Source of the DNA: Osmia lignaria lignaria
Lineage: Eukaryota; Arthropoda; Insecta; Hymenoptera; Megachilidae
Assembly: GCF_051020975.1 (NCBI RefSeq)
Contig: NC_135039.1
Location: forward strand, 11,382,692-11,446,691
Direction: 5' to 3'
Length of the DNA stretch: 64,000 bases
Shown: positions 1-12,123 of the stretch, one piece after another
Position numbering within the stretch: position 1 is the first letter of the stretch
How the letters are laid out: each line of letters starts with the position of its first letter
Notes under the pieces: generated by a model
Database searches by the model: none
Seen by the model: only the letters and a program-made list of their open reading frames with translations
What the model was told of the DNA's origin: nothing
Program-made: the position numbers and the translations under genes

Positions 1-845
1 TAGTTATTTTCCTGCATTTAGGACCATCAGAATCTTCTGGGATTAAGATTAGGACTTGGATTAACCGATAGGCTACCTGTATGTTAGGCCCAATTGAGAT
101 CCAGCTCAATCTAACCTAACCGAACCCTGGGTCCTTCTTAAATTCCACTGTAAAACTTTCTAAAGCTTCCAAATTTGAAAATTATTCGTTTTATTCGAGA
201 AAATCCTCAGAAACTCTGAGTTAGGCTCATGTAGACCTTGGGACATCCCAGCGACCATCTTCGGTCGCCCACTTTCTTTCGGTTTACCATACTCAGTCCC
301 TTCTTATGCCTTGCTATAAAAGTCTAACCGATGGTTTTACGTCTGCCAATTCCCAAGGATACTTTTCTCAGCAACCGGAAATCCCACGGAAGTCATATCC
401 CTGATAAAATGTCCTCCAGCCTCGAACAGTTTGTTCCCTCAGGTGTTCTCGGGCGAAACAATCGCTCTTCGGTGGTTGATCTTTCATCGGAATGATCAGA
501 CGGCCCTTAACGATCTATCTTAATCAATATTCCGGCTAAGTGTCACTGTGTGTCTGCGTCTGTGGAGCTACGTTGCGGAGCAAATTACACGGGTGCCTTA
601 ATTACCTTAGGTACGTCTCTACGTCAACTTGCTCGACGGCACGCGTAATCTCAGCTGTACAGCTGCATGTGTGTAGGTGTGTGTATTCGTATTTAGTATT
701 TATAGATTCATATGTATATGTATACGTATATGTACATCGCTTAAACAATACATCTCTTAAGTTCCTATTTTTTGTTTTCTTGTTAACGTGTTTACGATTA
801 ATTCACGAGGTGCCATTTTTTGTTTATTTTTTTTCTTTACTGTTA

Positions 846-882
846 ATTATATTTATATATATATATATATATTTATATATTT
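846..882. repeat. TA microsatellite
   Basis: The tract alternates TA with occasional TTTA interruptions. It is simple sequence in the downstream flank. Confidence 0.9.
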
Positions 883-982
883 GTGATCTCTCTGACAGCT
901 GTGTAACGAAGCTGAGAAATCGTTTTATCTTCCCCCCAATTTCCTCGGTTAACCCTTGTCGTGCCTCAGGGGTGCGCGGACC

Positions 983-997
983 TTTTTTTTTTTTTTT
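983..997. repeat. Poly-T run (15)
   Basis: An uninterrupted 15-T homopolymer lies in the downstream flank. It shows no attached element body or target duplication that I can see. Confidence 0.9.
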
Positions 998-3326
998 ACA
1001 CCTCCCCGTTTTATTCCTCGGAAAACAGACCGAAAGCGGTAAAAATGGAACGAAATTTCTTGTTATATTGAAAGTTAACGTGTTTATCTCTGGACACACT
1101 GCCAACCCTTCGGGGTTCTTTAAACACAGAGAAATGGTAACTTTGAAAAATATAAAATAGAAGTGAAGAAGATAAGAAACTGTTGGCAGTGTGTTAACTC
1201 GGAGATCGATAAGAAAGTCTACTCGAAGAAAGAGAAGTAGAGTAACCTGAATCGACTCGAGAAAAGAACCATATTTTCACTTAGTTTTCTTTTTTGTTTT
1301 TTTTTTTTTTATTAAATTCTGCACCCTTGACGCTTGTCCCTCGATTCTCGAGATTTTCTCGAAAATTTGACCTGGACTCCTTCCTCCCAACGGATTATCC
1401 AAGTTCCGTCCTCCATTGTTAAACTCACCATTTTCCTTCCTTTTCCTCTACTTTATTAAACCTTGTATGTGTGTTTGTTTTAGTATCTCCTAGCGATTTA
1501 ATTTATCTACTTGTTTAAACGTTTACTTCACCGACGGTATTGTCATGTTAGCTGTGCCCATCTTGAAAGTCCAGATCAAAGGTGGTGTCCCCTTTAGCGA
1601 TCGTGGTCCTCTTGAGCTCGTGGCGTCTATTAATCCCTTTTGGGTTCTCTTTTTATCTCCTTACAGGATCGTTCTAAGGGTCGAAATATAATTCAAGAGA
1701 GCTTTGAACGGTCTTCCATGATTTCGAACGAGTTTCATCCAGGGACCAGCGAACGATCTCGTAGTCCTCCTCCTTCCGTTTGATTCGTCTGGAATGCAAA
1801 GTAGATTTGTTGTCTCGTGGGAGGTTCCGGATCATCGGAATGCCAAGCAACGTTTACATTAATGGAAAATGATTGTGCGATCGTAGAAGACTACGTTAGG
1901 CCGTGGCTGTTCTCCTCCATCCGGCAAACATTTATTGTCGTTCGACATTTCTCGCGACACCTTGTAGAGTTTCTTGGTAAAATAAGCGTCTACAAGTTTC
2001 TAACGGAGAGACACGAAGAAGGTTGTCCTAGAAACAAGGACTGGGTCCATTGCCCTCCCTAATTCCATGGTATTTGGTTGAGGGACTTGAGAGTTCCAGG
2101 ATCTTTGGGTTCGTTGACTCCTCCTATACTGGAGGAAACCCTACTTCCATGATACTTTTTGGGGGTTTGAGAGTCCTAAGTCTGCCTCAGTTGGCTACCT
2201 TCATTGTCTTCGTATGGTGGTCCCTATCCCATGCTTAACCGTGGAGAAATAAGAATCGTGGTCTTTTTATTCGTAGGCTATCTTATAATTAGAATAATTT
2301 TGCAAAAATAAACATTTTCATACTGCGACAGAATGGTTTGAACAATCTCTTACTCTGCGACAGAAAAGTTCATTAAATTCTTCCACATCTGGAAACTGAA
2401 GGCAACCTTTCAAGGAACCATGTCCTTCGAGTTCTGAGCGACGTGAACAGTACCCGACAGACTGACTTTCGATGAACTAGAGATTATTTATAATGATTCC
2501 GACAGCTCTCCCTCAACCCCTGTGTCGCCAGTTCTTTCCACCGTTATTCGTTAGGACGAGCAAATGGTATTCCTGGTTCGAAGGTGTTGTCGAGTTATTT
2601 GGAGGACACCAGTCTGCACTTAACCCGTTGAATTTTCGAGAGCCATTCCTCCTATGTAGAACCTTCAAGCGGCTTTCTAATCGTACTTTCCTGTATTTTC
2701 TGACTGTCAGATTTAACATGAAATTTGGTGTTCAATAAGAATTAGTCTTGCGCCTACTTTTCACAATTTTCAATTAGATTCGCGGAATTTTTCCCATAGG
2801 AAGTGTAACTATCGCAGTTCCTCCATTGATTTTTCCAAGTAAGGTGCTTTTCCATGTTCGGTCCGAGTGAAGGATCTCCAGGGGAAGAGTTCTCGACGGT
2901 TGGGATGCTCGAAAAACGAGTGGTCTCACTGAATCTTCGGGAATATTTCATCGAACTTGGTCTCCTGCAGGAGCTGCAATGAATATTCTCGACCGTTGGT
3001 CTTCCAAAGTTTCATGCCCGTCCGGTCGATACTTGTAAATCGTTTCACCTATATCTCGAACGTTTCAGGTCGACTTACAATCTTCTCAAGCCAATTTCAC
3101 TTTGTAACTCGCGCCAAATCGTTCCGCAACTTTTTCCCCCCATCCCCCCTCCGAGGCTTTTCCAGAGGCAACAATCCGACCTTCCACAAAGCCCTTGGTT
3201 GATTCCAGGATCGGGCATAAAGCATGGGATCGATTTAAAGCGTTCGAACCATCGGAAAGAATCGAGAAACCACGTAGCCAAGGTTTTGGACGGGATCCAA
3301 GCGATCGTTCGCGACCTTTCACCCTT

Positions 3327-3346
3327 CCCCCCCCCCCCCCCCCCCC
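3327..3346. repeat. Poly-C run (20)
   Basis: Twenty consecutive C on plus, so G on the transcribed sense of Ace. Such long G/C homopolymers are rare and tend to vary in length. Confidence 0.92.
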
Positions 3347-3626
3347 GGCCTCACCCCTCTCTCGTTCTTATGCAAAACGACGCACTTGTTGCTCGTTTTA
3401 CTGATGAAACTTTTGTCACGAGTCCATCGATTGCACGAACAGGTGGTTAATCGCGGCCAACCAACTGTTTACTGCGACCAACCGTCCCAACGGAAACACG
3501 TTTTTACCCGTAGTCCTATCGATCGGTCAGCTCTGCTCTCTGTATTATTTATGCAAATCGGATCACGGAGGTATTATCATTTGAATCAGACCGACGAGCT
3601 TGCCCGCAGACCGAGTCCCATCTATT

Positions 3627-3632
3627 TTTATT
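3627..3632 (-). promoter_or_regulatory. Candidate poly(A) signal for Ace
   Basis: AATAAA on the minus strand (TTTATT on plus) is the first canonical hexamer after the Ace stop, about 680 nt downstream. A second lies at 2266-2271. Either could be used. The call rests on the hexamer alone. Confidence 0.3.
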
Positions 3633-4311
3633 CAAATCTCTTGGTCGTCCGTGTTTTCCTGGACAATCGATACAAGAAAATCCCTCTTCGATGTTACCTT
3701 CCGTCACCTCCTCACTTCATTATCCACGTTTCCAAAGGTGTAGCCAATTTCCTAGGTTCACAATGTCTCGTCGGTTTTCCCCGCTAAAACTTGATAGGTG
3801 CAGCCTTCGGAGTAGAAGTGCCGATGAGCTGGGACACGCTCGTTAAGGTGTCCTGGTTTTTCTAACGACAGCCTGCTCGCTCATCAATCTCTGAATCCTA
3901 TCCGTTTAAATCCCACGATCCAGGGGGGGTTGGAATGAAATCTGTTTGGTCGAGGAAAGACGGGCAGAGATCATGCCGCTGAGGAGGACCAAGGAATGGC
4001 TACCGCTTTACTACGAAGCCCCTGTCTAATCCCACGTTAAGTCCCTGTAGAAACTCGCTCGTAAATCTGGAATCAACCGGAATCAGCCGTTCCTCGTTCG
4101 TGGGAGGGTTTCTGTTTCTTTTATCGTTTGGAAGGGAGAAAAGTAGGCATGGTTTGACGCTGACGGGTGCCGTGATCCATTGATCTACCCGGCCGATTAA
4201 CAGCCTGTTAACCGCTAACGAGATTCTGAACCTGAAACGCACTGTTCGTACCCCGGACCTGGCGGCCTTTCAGGGAAGGCTCGATCGATACCGGTTGTCC
4301 CTCTTACGGTT

Positions 4312-4436
4312 TTAGATGACTCTCGAGAACGCCAGGATCGACGATAGCACCATGATAGCCAGGGTGTTGCGCAGATTCTCAGCCCCGGCTGATACACTCG
4401 AGGCTATCGCGCTGTTGCATGCCTCCTGTATCGGAT
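4312..4436 (-). CDS. Ace: Ace coding exon 6 (residues 584-624): GPI-anchor signal and stop
   Basis: The terminal exon completes Asp584 and encodes PIQEACNSAIASSVSAGAEN, LRNTLAIMVLSSILAFSRVI and TAA at 4314-4312. The layout is that of an insect AChE C-terminus. Cys590 should form the interchain disulfide of the dimer. A run of small residues near 596-602 offers candidate GPI attachment sites. A hydrophobic tail (about 609-620) would be removed on anchoring. The acceptor is CTGTTGATGTTCCAG (AG at 4438-4437) behind a pyrimidine-rich stretch. Family tails diverge greatly here, so the assignment rests on splice phase, the single cysteine and the anchor pattern rather than on sequence identity. Confidence 0.88.
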
Positions 4437-7309
4437 CTGGAACATCAACAGGAGAATAGAGCACGTGGAATGTTGGTGGAAGTTGCTGGGAACGTTATGG
4501 GAGATATGGTGAAAGTGGAAGCGACAGGGAAGCCGAGGAATCTCGAGAGTATGTGAAATGGGAGCACTCTGCTGATGCGCAAAAGGATACTATACAAGTG
4601 CAGTAGTGTTCCGAATGGGAATAGGGAATGTAGAGCTCCAGATACTGGGGTACAAACAATAAAGGCTAGAAAATAAGGGTTAGAGCGTCTAGGATTAGAA
4701 AAAAGAAGGGGGGATTGAGGATTAAGAACTGAGTACTTAATGTTAGCAAAGATTAAGTGTCACGTGTGGTATGTCCTAGGCAACATAGAAATGGAGAGGG
4801 CAAATAAAGAACACAAAATACTTTTAATAACTAAACTTGGTACACAACAGTTCATTAATTAAATTTCGCCACCACTTTTTTCCAGAATGGTACTGCCTGA
4901 CAATGCTGGCTCACATGTTCGCCGGGGACCAATTTCAACAGTGAAACGCTTAATTTATCCAATTACCCGAGCTCATTAGCAAGCCAGCAGCAATTTCAGT
5001 GCCGCCATTCGTTAATGGCTGCCAAGAACAGAGAGAATTCGTTTCGCGTTCATTTAGCGCGGTATAAATATTCGAACACCTTAAATCATCATCCTTCAGT
5101 GATCCTCCTGGCTGATCGAATATCTAATACCATATTCCCTTTGTCTGTTCCAGATTGGCTGAAATTGCAAAAGGAAAAAGGACCGATTGCAAACGCCTGG
5201 AATCTGACTAATGACTTCATCAAAACTGAACGGTGAACATTAGGGATCCCTAAATATCCAACAGAAATGGTGGCACGCGATTCGAAAGGTTACCATCGAA
5301 TGGGATCGATCGTGACCTGCTATTTGTATCAAAATTCCGGGTTACCTTGAATTCTTTGACGCTACTTCGCCAGCAGCTAGGTGGTTCTTGAAAGAAACGA
5401 GAGGGACAGCAATTTGGACGCCATTAGAGGTGAGGTTTAAGTGTCCTGTTAATTAAAGCGACGAGGAAATTGGTAGCTGCCGCTGTACATAGTAATGCTC
5501 CGAGTTATTTTCCAGCTTCAACGAGGAAGGTTAAACACGAATCAAGGTAAGCCATAATTCCGAGATTGTCCCGGTTCGTTCTGACTTTCAAATTAGGAGA
5601 ATTGATACGTTAGATTCGACAGGGGGGGATCGATGGAGCTGGTATCTCCTCGCAATGGAGATGTTATTTTGTGGTCGGACAATTCCCATACGACTGGTCT
5701 CGATTGTGTAAAGAAGAAAGGCCGGTGTATTCGCTTTTCCAATATTAATCTGGGAATTGCAAGTGGCTCTAGTCTTCTGTGGTCGAGCCAATTCTCATGG
5801 ACTTCTAGTGATCAGCCATTGAAAAGGCAACCTCGATGGACCTACGGTGACCCAATGTCGACGGAGAAGAAATTACTTTCGCATCTACTCTCGTTCCTCT
5901 CCAGATCGACAAGATTCGTGAAGCGGACCTTCAGATTTGAGCGGGGACCATTTTCTTCTCGAACCTAACCCCACTTTTTCATTAGGATCAACTCACTTTC
6001 CGAACCTAACATCACTTTTTCATTAGGATCAACTTATTCTTCGAATCTAACCTCAGTTTTTCATTAGGATCAACTTACTCTTTGAACCTAACCTCACTTT
6101 TTTGTTAGCATTGATTTAATTCATAGTCTGGCTGTGACTCAGCTTTTTGTTCCTTTTTTAAATGAAACCGTAATTAATTGGTTTACGATGTAATGCCTCG
6201 TTAGCATTTATAATTGCGTTGTACTCGCCCGAGACGTAGAAGAAACAAAAGGCGCAGGCAAAAAGTTGCGTCGCAACTTCCCGATCTGCCTAATTATGCA
6301 AAACCAATTTAATCTTGAATGCATATTTCAGTGACTTATTCATGAGTCACATCTGTCCCAGATTTAATGCGCAGATAATTTAGAATCAATGCCAACTTTG
6401 ACCTACCCTAGCCTCCCTGCCTTCACATTCTACGATTGTTCTTCGCCTACGTTTTTTCAGGTAAGTCCTAAGTTAAACCTAATCAATTCGCAGCTAATTA
6501 AATTCCAGCAGAGGAACATTATATTGGTGCAAAGTGTAATTTGATTTGGTGGTGTGAAACAGTGTAAAGGTGGTGAAATGGGAGATGCAACAGTGTCCTC
6601 GTTCGGTTCGATCAAACACCGGGATTAATCCGAAACAATCTCGAACAAACAAAAGCACGGAATTATGCGAGTGAATGCGAAATGAGAGCAGCCGTGTTGG
6701 AACGTCACGCAACAACAACAACCGGTTGGATAACGAAATGCGGGGAACACGGAAAATCTCGTGGGTATCGATCCGGCGGGGCTTGAATTATTTATCGAAG
6801 CCCCGCCTATCGCCGATAGTCTCACGCAGATAATTTCAGTAGCCAACCAGTTGTTGAGGGGTGCTAATGCATTAAGTAAACGAGGCATCGATCTCTCCGA
6901 GCAAGGACACCCAAGATATCTCAACGAAGGAATGACAAATGAAGACTGTCGTGACGAAGATACAGTGATGATAAGCTGATGAAAATTCTTTGCTGAAGTT
7001 TATTTTCTGTACTCATTGTGTGCGTTAGGATAACCACTTTGAACAAGTGTTGGATAGTTGAAACAGTGATTGATCGTTTGGGATCCTTGGTGGGTCGAGT
7101 GACTAGTGCATTGGTTTTTCAAAATAGTGGCAAACAAGGATTCTGTGCTTCGTCCCTTAAGGCTGAATTTAAAATGGAGTAGCAGTTGGGCCAGTAGGCC
7201 TCAGGGGCGAGAAGGATGGCCCTGGCCCCTAGCTCCATGCCCAACATAAATTCGCCCTAAGGGAAACCTCCTGTGTGCAAAAGAAAGTGAAGTAAAAGTG
7301 ATCCTGTAC
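4437..7309 (-). other. Ace: Ace intron 5 (2873 nt)
   Basis: The intron runs from donor GTACAG to acceptor TTCCAG. The only clear structure inside is the 41-bp tandem repeat at 5960-6108. Open frames such as 5633-5968 and 6625-6924 have no recognisable domain. Confidence 0.9.
5960..6108. repeat. 41-bp tandem repeat, about 3.6 copies
   Basis: The unit starts CGAACCTAAC and continues through CACTTTTTCATTAGGATCAA. Copy starts at 5960, 6001, 6042 and about 6083 give an exact 41-bp period. The last copy degenerates after TTTTTTGTTAG. The CTAACC/TTAGG motif recurs in other patches of the window. Confidence 0.9.
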
Positions 7310-7467
7310 CTGGTACCCCCTGCAACCTTGGCAGAAACTCATTCCAGAAGGCGCAGGACGTGGTGCGCGGACCTTTGCCGAGGCCAGTCCTCTCCGCGTC
7401 GAAGATAAAATACTGGGGCTGATCCCTCGAGTATGGTGGCCACTCGGACTCCTCGTTCGTCGGTTTC
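7310..7467 (-). CDS. Ace: Ace coding exon 5 (residues 531-583 and first base of codon 584)
   Basis: This exon completes Gly531 and reads KPTNEESEWPPYSRDQPQYF, IFDAERTGLGKGPRTTS and CAFWNEFLPRLQGVP. It is the end of the cholinesterase catalytic domain, with Cys569 in SCAFWN as the partner of Cys453. The acceptor is TTATTTTTTAG (AG at 7469-7468). The donor is CAG|GTACAG at 7310/7309, the weakest of the five by match to GTAAGT. If the donor is not used, the frame stays open for another 18 residues before a TAG, which would give a different C-terminus without a GPI signal. The splice to exon 6 preserves the frame and gives the expected anchor signal. Confidence 0.94.
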
Positions 7468-9595
7468 CTAAAAAATAATTCATTGAACCATCAAGAAACT
7501 CCGACTCAAGTTAACCAGCAAGGAAAGAAATGAAGACTTCAAAGATAAAAATAGTCCGGCAACCCTGGACGGATTAATATGAGGCGTTGAAAGAGAACTG
7601 TCTGGTTGATAATTAATTAATTCGGGACATCGCAAACAGGGGCAGTTAACTGGTTTCGTTTAAAATCGATATTAACGCCTGTCGCGGCTAATAAATTGTC
7701 CTGCGTCCTATCAAAGTGCTTTATTAATTGTTGCAAGAGTACCGCAACCTTTTCGACGGGTCAATCAAACATTCATCAGGCAATTCTCCATTATTAAATT
7801 ACTCGTCGATGGTGTTTAATGCCTTCCCCTTTAAACAACGGGCCGCGACGAGGGATCACAGAACTCGCAGAAGGAAGACGACTAAGCTCGACGTCGAAGA
7901 ATATGCGATCGAATTAAAAATATCACGATCGGATCGTTATAGATCCTTACGTGGTAGGATTAAAAAAGAATATCGACTTGGAGCGTGTTCAACGGTCATG
8001 CGATATATCGAGCCGCCGTGTTCACTGTCGATAAATAATTCCTCGGTTTCTGCTAACCCAGATTGAAAAGCTTTGCGCATCGTATCCGCGGGCCAATCGT
8101 TAATATTTCATCGTTGTTGCCAAATACGACACTTCATCCGAAATTAATCCAGCGGATGGCTCTGCGCTTAGGTAGCCACGTCACTGGAATTATTAATCCA
8201 GCTTCAGATATGGAACCGCCGTTCTATTCTCATGTCAAAGGTCATCGTAACGAGGCAATTGACGCAGAGAACTGTAAAACTGGAGTGGAAGAGATTAAAG
8301 GATAAAATGAAACGAATTATAGGAAGCCGTGTGTCGTGTCAAGTTAGGAAAGGGAGGCCTGAACCATTGGCCGGATGAAATTTGTATAATTTCGAGACAC
8401 GTTCATGCAAGTGAAATTTGTTTCTCGGATGTCTCCTATCGCTTCAGGCCCTTCCGCCGGAGCTTCCTTGGCTTCTTATTCAACCGGGGATATATTTAAA
8501 ACGAGGCCAGACGTGAATAGCAAATGCAATTTTAAGCAACCGCGACTAGGACGCGGCTTTTAAATAGCCGAACGAGAATCGACGGCTGTCAGACTGTCGT
8601 GTGAACTTTCGGAGAAATGTCGGAATGAATAAGGATATACGTCCTATCCGGTAATGGACGGATGTCTTGCGCCTCACCGATGGCACTACGATGGAAATAA
8701 ATAAAGATTAAAAGAATCCAATTTGACGCGTTTAGTCATCGATGAGAGGTGTCCTCGGGAAAGATAAAAGAATGTGAAATATTAGTTAAGAAAAACATTT
8801 TGGCTTAAGTTTTTCTCCAGCCAGAACGATGCGTCATAATAATCTAGAATCTCGATAAATTTGTCTCGTCCCAGCCCGTTTTCTTTTGACATGATTTACG
8901 AGCTGTTAATCCGACCAAGATGAAATATCGTTCAATTCTTATCCTGTTAAATGAACGGTATGTGACGCGGCAAGAAACAGTGTGTCTCTCTCCAGGAAGG
9001 AACGAGGAACACACGGTCTCAGGCTTAACTGATAGTCCGATATCACAGCCCATACTGATTCGTGGAATAACGTAGCGGGTGAACAGGGAATGCGCGTATG
9101 CGGTAGAAACAAAAATGCGATCAATAATATCATTTGGTCGAAAGGAAAATTGACCTTTCTCGATATTCTGTACCCATAGAATTTTATTTCGATGCTTCGT
9201 CCCGGTGCGCGACATTGTTTCCAAGGTGGATCGTTCCGCATACTCCGCGATAGCGTATAAGTGGATTCTAAAAGGAGCATCGAATACGCAAGAATTTTTC
9301 GTCGAAGTAGGTCGAACGTCCTGGCCGTGTCAAATTTTCATGAATTTTTTAGCGATCCCCGGACCTACGGGTCTCTTACTTGGAGCATCCTTCAAAAATT
9401 GAAATTCCACGGCGGATAAAATTATTTCCCAAAGTACCCTCGACCTACAAAATCAGGAACTTCCTAAGCAAAGTGTCCTCCGCGGGATAAACTCCCTCCA
9501 AGATGTCCCATTCAGAGACAACCGAAAAGAGCCGCGATCCCGGGCTTTTCAGCGGGATACTTGTTACATAATAAGACGTTCAAGAGAAAACTTAC
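7468..9595 (-). other. Ace: Ace intron 4 (2128 nt)
   Basis: This intron runs from donor GTAAGT (9595) to the acceptor at 7468. No tandem repeat, mobile element or extra exon is recognisable. Two adjacent plus-strand frames (7728-8066 and 8063-8305) overlap by four bases but show no family motif or splice support, so they are left as chance. Confidence 0.88.
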
Positions 9596-9759
9596 CCCGA
9601 GTAGGCAAACTTAGAGAAGTACTGTATCATCCTGTAGGATAGATTCCGTTCCTTGTCGCTGTACATCAGGGACGTGTTCATCGGATGCCCAAACACGTAC
9701 TCCACCTCGTCACCGTGCATCACTCCCATCCATTCGCCCCATAGGTTTGTGCTCGTTCT
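9596..9759 (-). CDS. Ace: Ace coding exon 4 (residues 477-530 and two bases of codon 531)
   Basis: This exon reads RTSTNLWGEWMGVMHGDEVE, then YVFGHPMNTSLMYSDKERNL and SYRMIQYFSKFAYS. It carries the catalytic His491 in the family signature G-V-M-H-G-D-E. Two further N-glycosylation sequons, NTS and NLS, are visible. The acceptor is GTGTTACAG (AG at 9761-9760) and the donor is TCGGG|GTAAGT at 9596/9595. The exon is easy to overlook because no ATG precedes it in frame. It was placed from the phase-0 end of exon 3 and the conserved RTST start. Confidence 0.96.
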
Positions 9760-12109
9760 CTGTAACACGGTTTCCCGTCGGTTATGCTTGCGTTAAACGC
9801 CCGTTCAAATACATTCTCAGCTTGTCGTCGTGTATCAGCCCTGCCTGCTGACCCCATAGATCGACTCTCACCCCGCCACGACACGGTATCGTGTTGTCAT
9901 TAACCGCTCGCCAACCCCTCGCAGTTTGTCAGTTTTCATTCCGGTTGTGTCGCTTTCACGGGGAAGCGCTTTTCGCGGAAGAATTAACGTTCACTGTTCA
10001 GCGGGCGAGGATCACTTTAGAGTAACAGAAGATTTATTACTCTGAAGCGACAGTACAGCCACTTCGGTACCGTCTGTTGCTGTTTCAGGGCTCTGTTATT
10101 GGGCCTACTGCCGTATTACTGACGACTGTTAAGTATTTCCTATGGTTCTATCAGGGCCCTTAGGATTTTAGGGATGTGGGACTAATGCAAGGTCCTCAAC
10201 ATTCCAGCAGGTCGCCGCGAGGGTTTTAGTCAGTAGAAATTCAACAATCCTTTGCTGCCTTCTCCCAGGAGACGGTAAGGAGTCTTATGCAAGATTTTCC
10301 CAGGTTAAAAAAAAGGTGCTACTGGACATTGTTGGACACTGGCAAGTACCATTAGCCTCTACTGAACACTGCAGTGCACCATGGTACCAGTGAGCAAACT
10401 GAGACATAATGCGCCCCATTGGCACGATGACCTAGTTTTATTACAGCTACAAGTTTTATTCAAGAAGAAGATAAAGCGACTGGAATCGTCCTACATTACT
10501 TTCAAGATTTATTGAGATTCCAGACACGTTTACAGCATAGTCAGGTGACTCATAAAAGCTGAAATTATTCTAATATGGTGGATACGCTTATATACGAAGT
10601 CTTTGGAGGATCAACGAAGCGTCAGCGACCCATAGAATCCAATGAGCCCCTCTTGCTCCAGGACACATTCCCCGTTATGGTTGTCGTCTTCGATGCTGTT
10701 CCTGCCTGGGGCAAGGAAAATTGCGACCCGACCCTAACCGAGGGTTACGGGTGGAAATTGAACGTTTGTTCTCGTTGAATTCTACTGCCTACTGATACAC
10801 AATGGGAGCCTATTGTTGGCTTCTAACTTCCTCGCAAAGAAATTTGGCATTCGACCTGACGGATGAGAGATTCCGGTAAATGTTTAGCCGGAGACCAATG
10901 TAGTCAACAAATAAAAGTGTCTGCGATCAAAATGACTGTCTCGGTCCCATGGGAAATTCAATCTGAAAGCAGAATTCTTCAAATTGCTTTCCAGAAAAAC
11001 CGATTCATCTTCGATTCGAGAAGACCAGATGTTTCAAGCGGAGAATTAATTATTCTCAAGATCGTTCCGCCCGTATCAACTTCAGAAATCTGGGGCAAAC
11101 TTCATTCTGACGAAAGGAATCTTGGAATATGGTTCAAAAATAGTGTCAGATCCATCTCGTGAATCGTGCTATCAATTTTTATTGGAAAAACCCGCAGGTT
11201 TTTTTTTGCATGAGACGTCTGTTAATTACCGATCAGGGTGAACAAACACTGCAGGTGTTCCGTTGTTTAAACTGCAGTATTTGCAATTGGAACGCAAATT
11301 TATCGGTGTTTACAGATACCCAGTAACAATACACTGCACCACGGCGGTGATTTTTCAACGACCAAGAGCAGCGCCTGGTAAATACCGTCACTCAGATTGT
11401 ATTCCATTAAAAATGATGAAAGCCGAGCAATGTCCGCCCACAATACAGAACGGACTCCTGTCTTGGACTGAAGACTGCAGACCCTTAAAGTCTTTGCCAC
11501 GCGGATGAGGCAATCACGAAGTTTCCTTCGGAATCCAATTACGATCGATGTTTTTGACGTTGACCTCTTCGTGCAATAATAAAGCTGGAATTAATTAAAA
11601 TTCTTCGATTCAACTTTCTCTGCTTCGCAAACTCAGCCTCAGACTCGAGAAGCATCTCGAAAATACAGAAAGACTAAGCCTCGGAGCCTGATAAAGGATC
11701 CGCAAGGAAGATCTAATCGCATTAAGTAAATCATTAAACGAAACTCGATATAAGGTCCTGGATCTTGGCGAGATAAATCCAACTGGGTTTCGTTTACTTT
11801 TTGGGCTACTGTTCTAACTGGAAGGGGTGGAACAGTCGCGTTTATAGTATTCCATCATGGAGGTCGTCTTATCAACTGGGCCATTTATTGATTCAACTCG
11901 GAGTATTCTTAAATCCCGGCCTGATTCGTCGAGAATAACCAGGAGAGTCTCTGCATAATACGACGTCTCGTCGAACCCGCGGAAAGGACCCGCTGGGAAA
12001 CGACACAATGGAATCGACCAGGCTGACAGAGAGCTGCTTAGGTTAAATATAGTACGAACGAAGCCGAGGTCACATAGAATTATCACTGCCTCCATAATTG
12101 ATATCAAGA

Positions 12110-12123
12110 GGGGGGGGGGGGGG
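12110..12123. repeat. Poly-G run (14)
   Basis: An uninterrupted run of fourteen G on plus in intron 3, so C in the Ace transcript. No surrounding element is recognised. Confidence 0.9.

Larger units (their letters stand above)
1..4311. other. Ace 3' UTR and downstream flank; no other gene seen
   Basis: This region follows the stop codon in the direction of transcription. Frames of 60-206 codons exist, but none resembles a known family and the longest (540-1160) runs through AT microsatellite and poly-T sequence. Low-complexity tracts are a TA run at 846-882, T runs at 983-997 and about 1300, and 20 C at 3327-3346. The first AATAAA on the minus strand after the stop is about 680 nt downstream. 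Where the flank begins cannot be fixed from sequence. Confidence 0.55.

Noticed and set aside
540..1160. 206-codon plus-strand frame, the longest outside Ace
   Set aside because: It passes through the TA microsatellite and a poly-T run, which yield Tyr/Ile and Phe stretches; a low-complexity artefact.
7728..8305. Two overlapping plus-strand frames in intron 4 as a nested gene
   Set aside because: The overlap is four bases, but neither product resembles a known protein and no promoter or splice signals stand out.
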